A stretch of 5,556 nucleotides of DNA. Source: Candidatus Wolframiiraptor sp. Lineage in GTDB: Archaea; Thermoproteota; Nitrososphaeria_A; Caldarchaeales; Wolframiiraptoraceae. The stretch covers positions 1-5,556 of the forward strand of contig QMUP01000071.1 in assembly GCA_003660635.1 (NCBI GenBank), read 5' to 3'. Each line of letters begins with the position of its first letter. Positions within the stretch are counted from its first letter, which is position 1. A model generated the notes under the pieces. That model was not told the origin of the DNA, did not search any database, and saw nothing but the letters and a program-made list of their open reading frames with translations. The translations under genes and the position numbers were made by a program. Positions 4,825 through 5,556 of the stretch are shown here, piece by piece.

Positions 4825-5556
4825 TTACTTGCCACCCGCCCTGATAGGTATGACATACGGTCCCTCTGGAATTACTATCGTTCTGACGTCTCTCTTGCCT
4901 AGGATCGTGTAAGCGAGTTCCAAAGCCTCTTCAATATTTCCAACGCGTTCTAGTAAGAGGTCTCCGGCTACTTTCTCTGATATGAAGTCGCTTACGAGGA
5001 TTACCTTGGCCTTCTTTAGAATTCGGGCCAGAATCTGCGCCTCCCATTGATCGTAGATGGGCTCGTTCTCCCTAATTCTCCTGAGGATCTCATCTACATC
5101 CTCGGCCCCCTTAACGAGCTTCAGGAATTCCTCATGTCCTCCAAGCCCATCCCTGCACTCCGACGCTATTATTATGACTCCACCCTCCCTCACAACGGAA
5201 GCGGCGGTATCCATCCCTTTCACAGCCTGATAGACATCTCTATCCAATGGGTATCCGCCATTCGTGGTTATCACTATGTCCGCCTCTCCCTTAACTGGCA
5301 CCTTAACGTGGCGATCTAAGAACTCAACGCCTCTCAAGTGTGCTTTCACGGGGTGGCCGGTGAATATCCCTGTGATCTTTTTCTCTTTGTTTATCGTGAC
5401 GTTGACGATAAAATCTAGCTTAGCTCTCCCCATAAACTCCATCATATCTTCATGGATGGGATTACCATCAAGGATCCCAGCCCTCGCTCTCGGATGGCCA
5501 ATCATGTTAAATCCATGATTATTGAATATGGAATCTCTTCCAGCGACACCGGGTAA
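4825..5556 (-). CDS. LarA-family nickel-dependent hydroxyacid racemase/epimerase, N-terminal part cut by window edge
   Basis: LarA enzymes use a nickel-pincer nucleotide cofactor to racemise lactate or epimerise other 2-hydroxy acids through hydride transfer, in the cytoplasm. 243 C-terminal residues are visible of a family norm of about 420. The frame is open to the window edge; the internal Met at 5505 is not the start. Seen in order: LPGVAGRDSIFNNHG at the edge (the His lies where LarA has its second catalytic His), DGNPIHEDM, a FIVNVTIN strand with GIFTGHPVKAH, and the strongly diagnostic GGYPLDRDVYQAVKGM, followed by GGVIIIASECRDGLGGHEEF. The Lys that anchors the cofactor in L. plantarum LarA is not obvious here: the region between NNHG and DGNPIH has arginines (HPRARAG). 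This may mark another LarA subgroup, but it needs an alignment. The synthase gene follows on the same strand. The substrate is unknown; assembly would need LarB, LarC and LarE made elsewhere. Confidence 0.88.
   Translation of the reverse strand, partial: LPGVAGRDSIFNNHGFNMIGHPRARAGILDGNPIHEDMMEFMGRAKLDFIVNVTINKEKKITGIFTGHPVKAHLRGVEFLDRHVKVPVKGEADIVITTNGGYPLDRDVYQAVKGMDTAASVVREGGVIIIASECRDGLGGHEEFLKLVKGAEDVDEILRRIRENEPIYDQWEAQILARILKKAKVILVSDFISEKVAGDLLLERVGNIEEALELAYTILGKRDVRTIVIPEGPYVIPIRAGGK

Noticed and set aside
5503..5505. ATG as the true start of the LarA-like gene
   Set aside because: The frame stays open for 17 more codons to the window edge and those codons spell a LarA motif (LPGVAGRDSIFNNHG), so this Met is internal and the gene is cut by the window.
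5047..5518. Two plus-strand open frames opposite the LarA-like gene
   Set aside because: The minus-strand reading holds the diagnostic GGYPLD and GNPIH motifs; the plus-strand products look like antisense noise.
1..5556. CRISPR array, tRNA, rRNA, insertion sequence or attachment site
   Set aside because: No regularly spaced direct repeats, no cloverleaf-like or rRNA-like segments, no transposase or integrase motifs and no terminal repeats were seen; the gaps between genes are only 20-131 bases.

Overview
The window looks archaeal, probably from a thermophilic member of the Thermoproteota/TACK group or a related uncultivated lineage. Three things suggest this. Arginine and isoleucine are largely written with AGG/AGA and ATA codons. 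The only clear Shine-Dalgarno site (GGAGTGAT) sits before one gene, while the other complete genes have AT-rich TATA-like boxes so close to the start codon that leaderless or very short-leader transcripts are expected. The proteins are compact and rich in Lys, Glu and Arg. Lineage placement is an inference from style, not from a marker gene.

Layout. Five protein genes fill almost the whole window, with no gene-free stretch over 131 bases. On the minus strand, 914 to 1 (cut by the left edge) encodes an isocitrate/isopropylmalate-dehydrogenase-family enzyme with an NADP-type cofactor motif. It is divergent from a plus-strand pair: an HpcH/HpaI-aldolase-family protein (1046-1840) and an MlrC/M81-family metallohydrolase (1898-3382). 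Their shared 131-base upstream region holds both promoters. The plus-strand pair then meets, tail to tail with 20 bases between stops, a minus-strand acyl-CoA/oxoacid condensing enzyme of the homocitrate/isopropylmalate/Re-citrate synthase family (3403-4716). Upstream of that, also on the minus strand, lies the C-terminal half of a nickel-pincer LarA-family racemase/epimerase (4825-5556, cut by the right edge). There are no RNA genes, insertion sequences or CRISPR arrays.

How the genes may work together. All but the MlrC homologue belong to families acting on 2- or 3-hydroxy acids and 2-oxo acids: condensation of an acyl-CoA with a 2-oxo acid, oxidative decarboxylation of the 2-hydroxy acid product, racemisation or epimerisation of a 2-hydroxy acid, and retro-aldol-type cleavage. 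This reads as an accessory hydroxy-acid/oxo-acid module rather than a standard leucine or TCA operon: no aconitase/isopropylmalate isomerase is visible, and several enzymes carry unusual residues at specificity or catalytic positions. The aldolase homologue has lost the catalytic His and its Asp partner while keeping the metal ligands. The dehydrogenase has NADP determinants but an altered substrate loop. The synthase has a homocitrate-synthase-like REG motif, an N-terminal extension and no allosteric domain. The actual substrate cannot be read from sequence alone.
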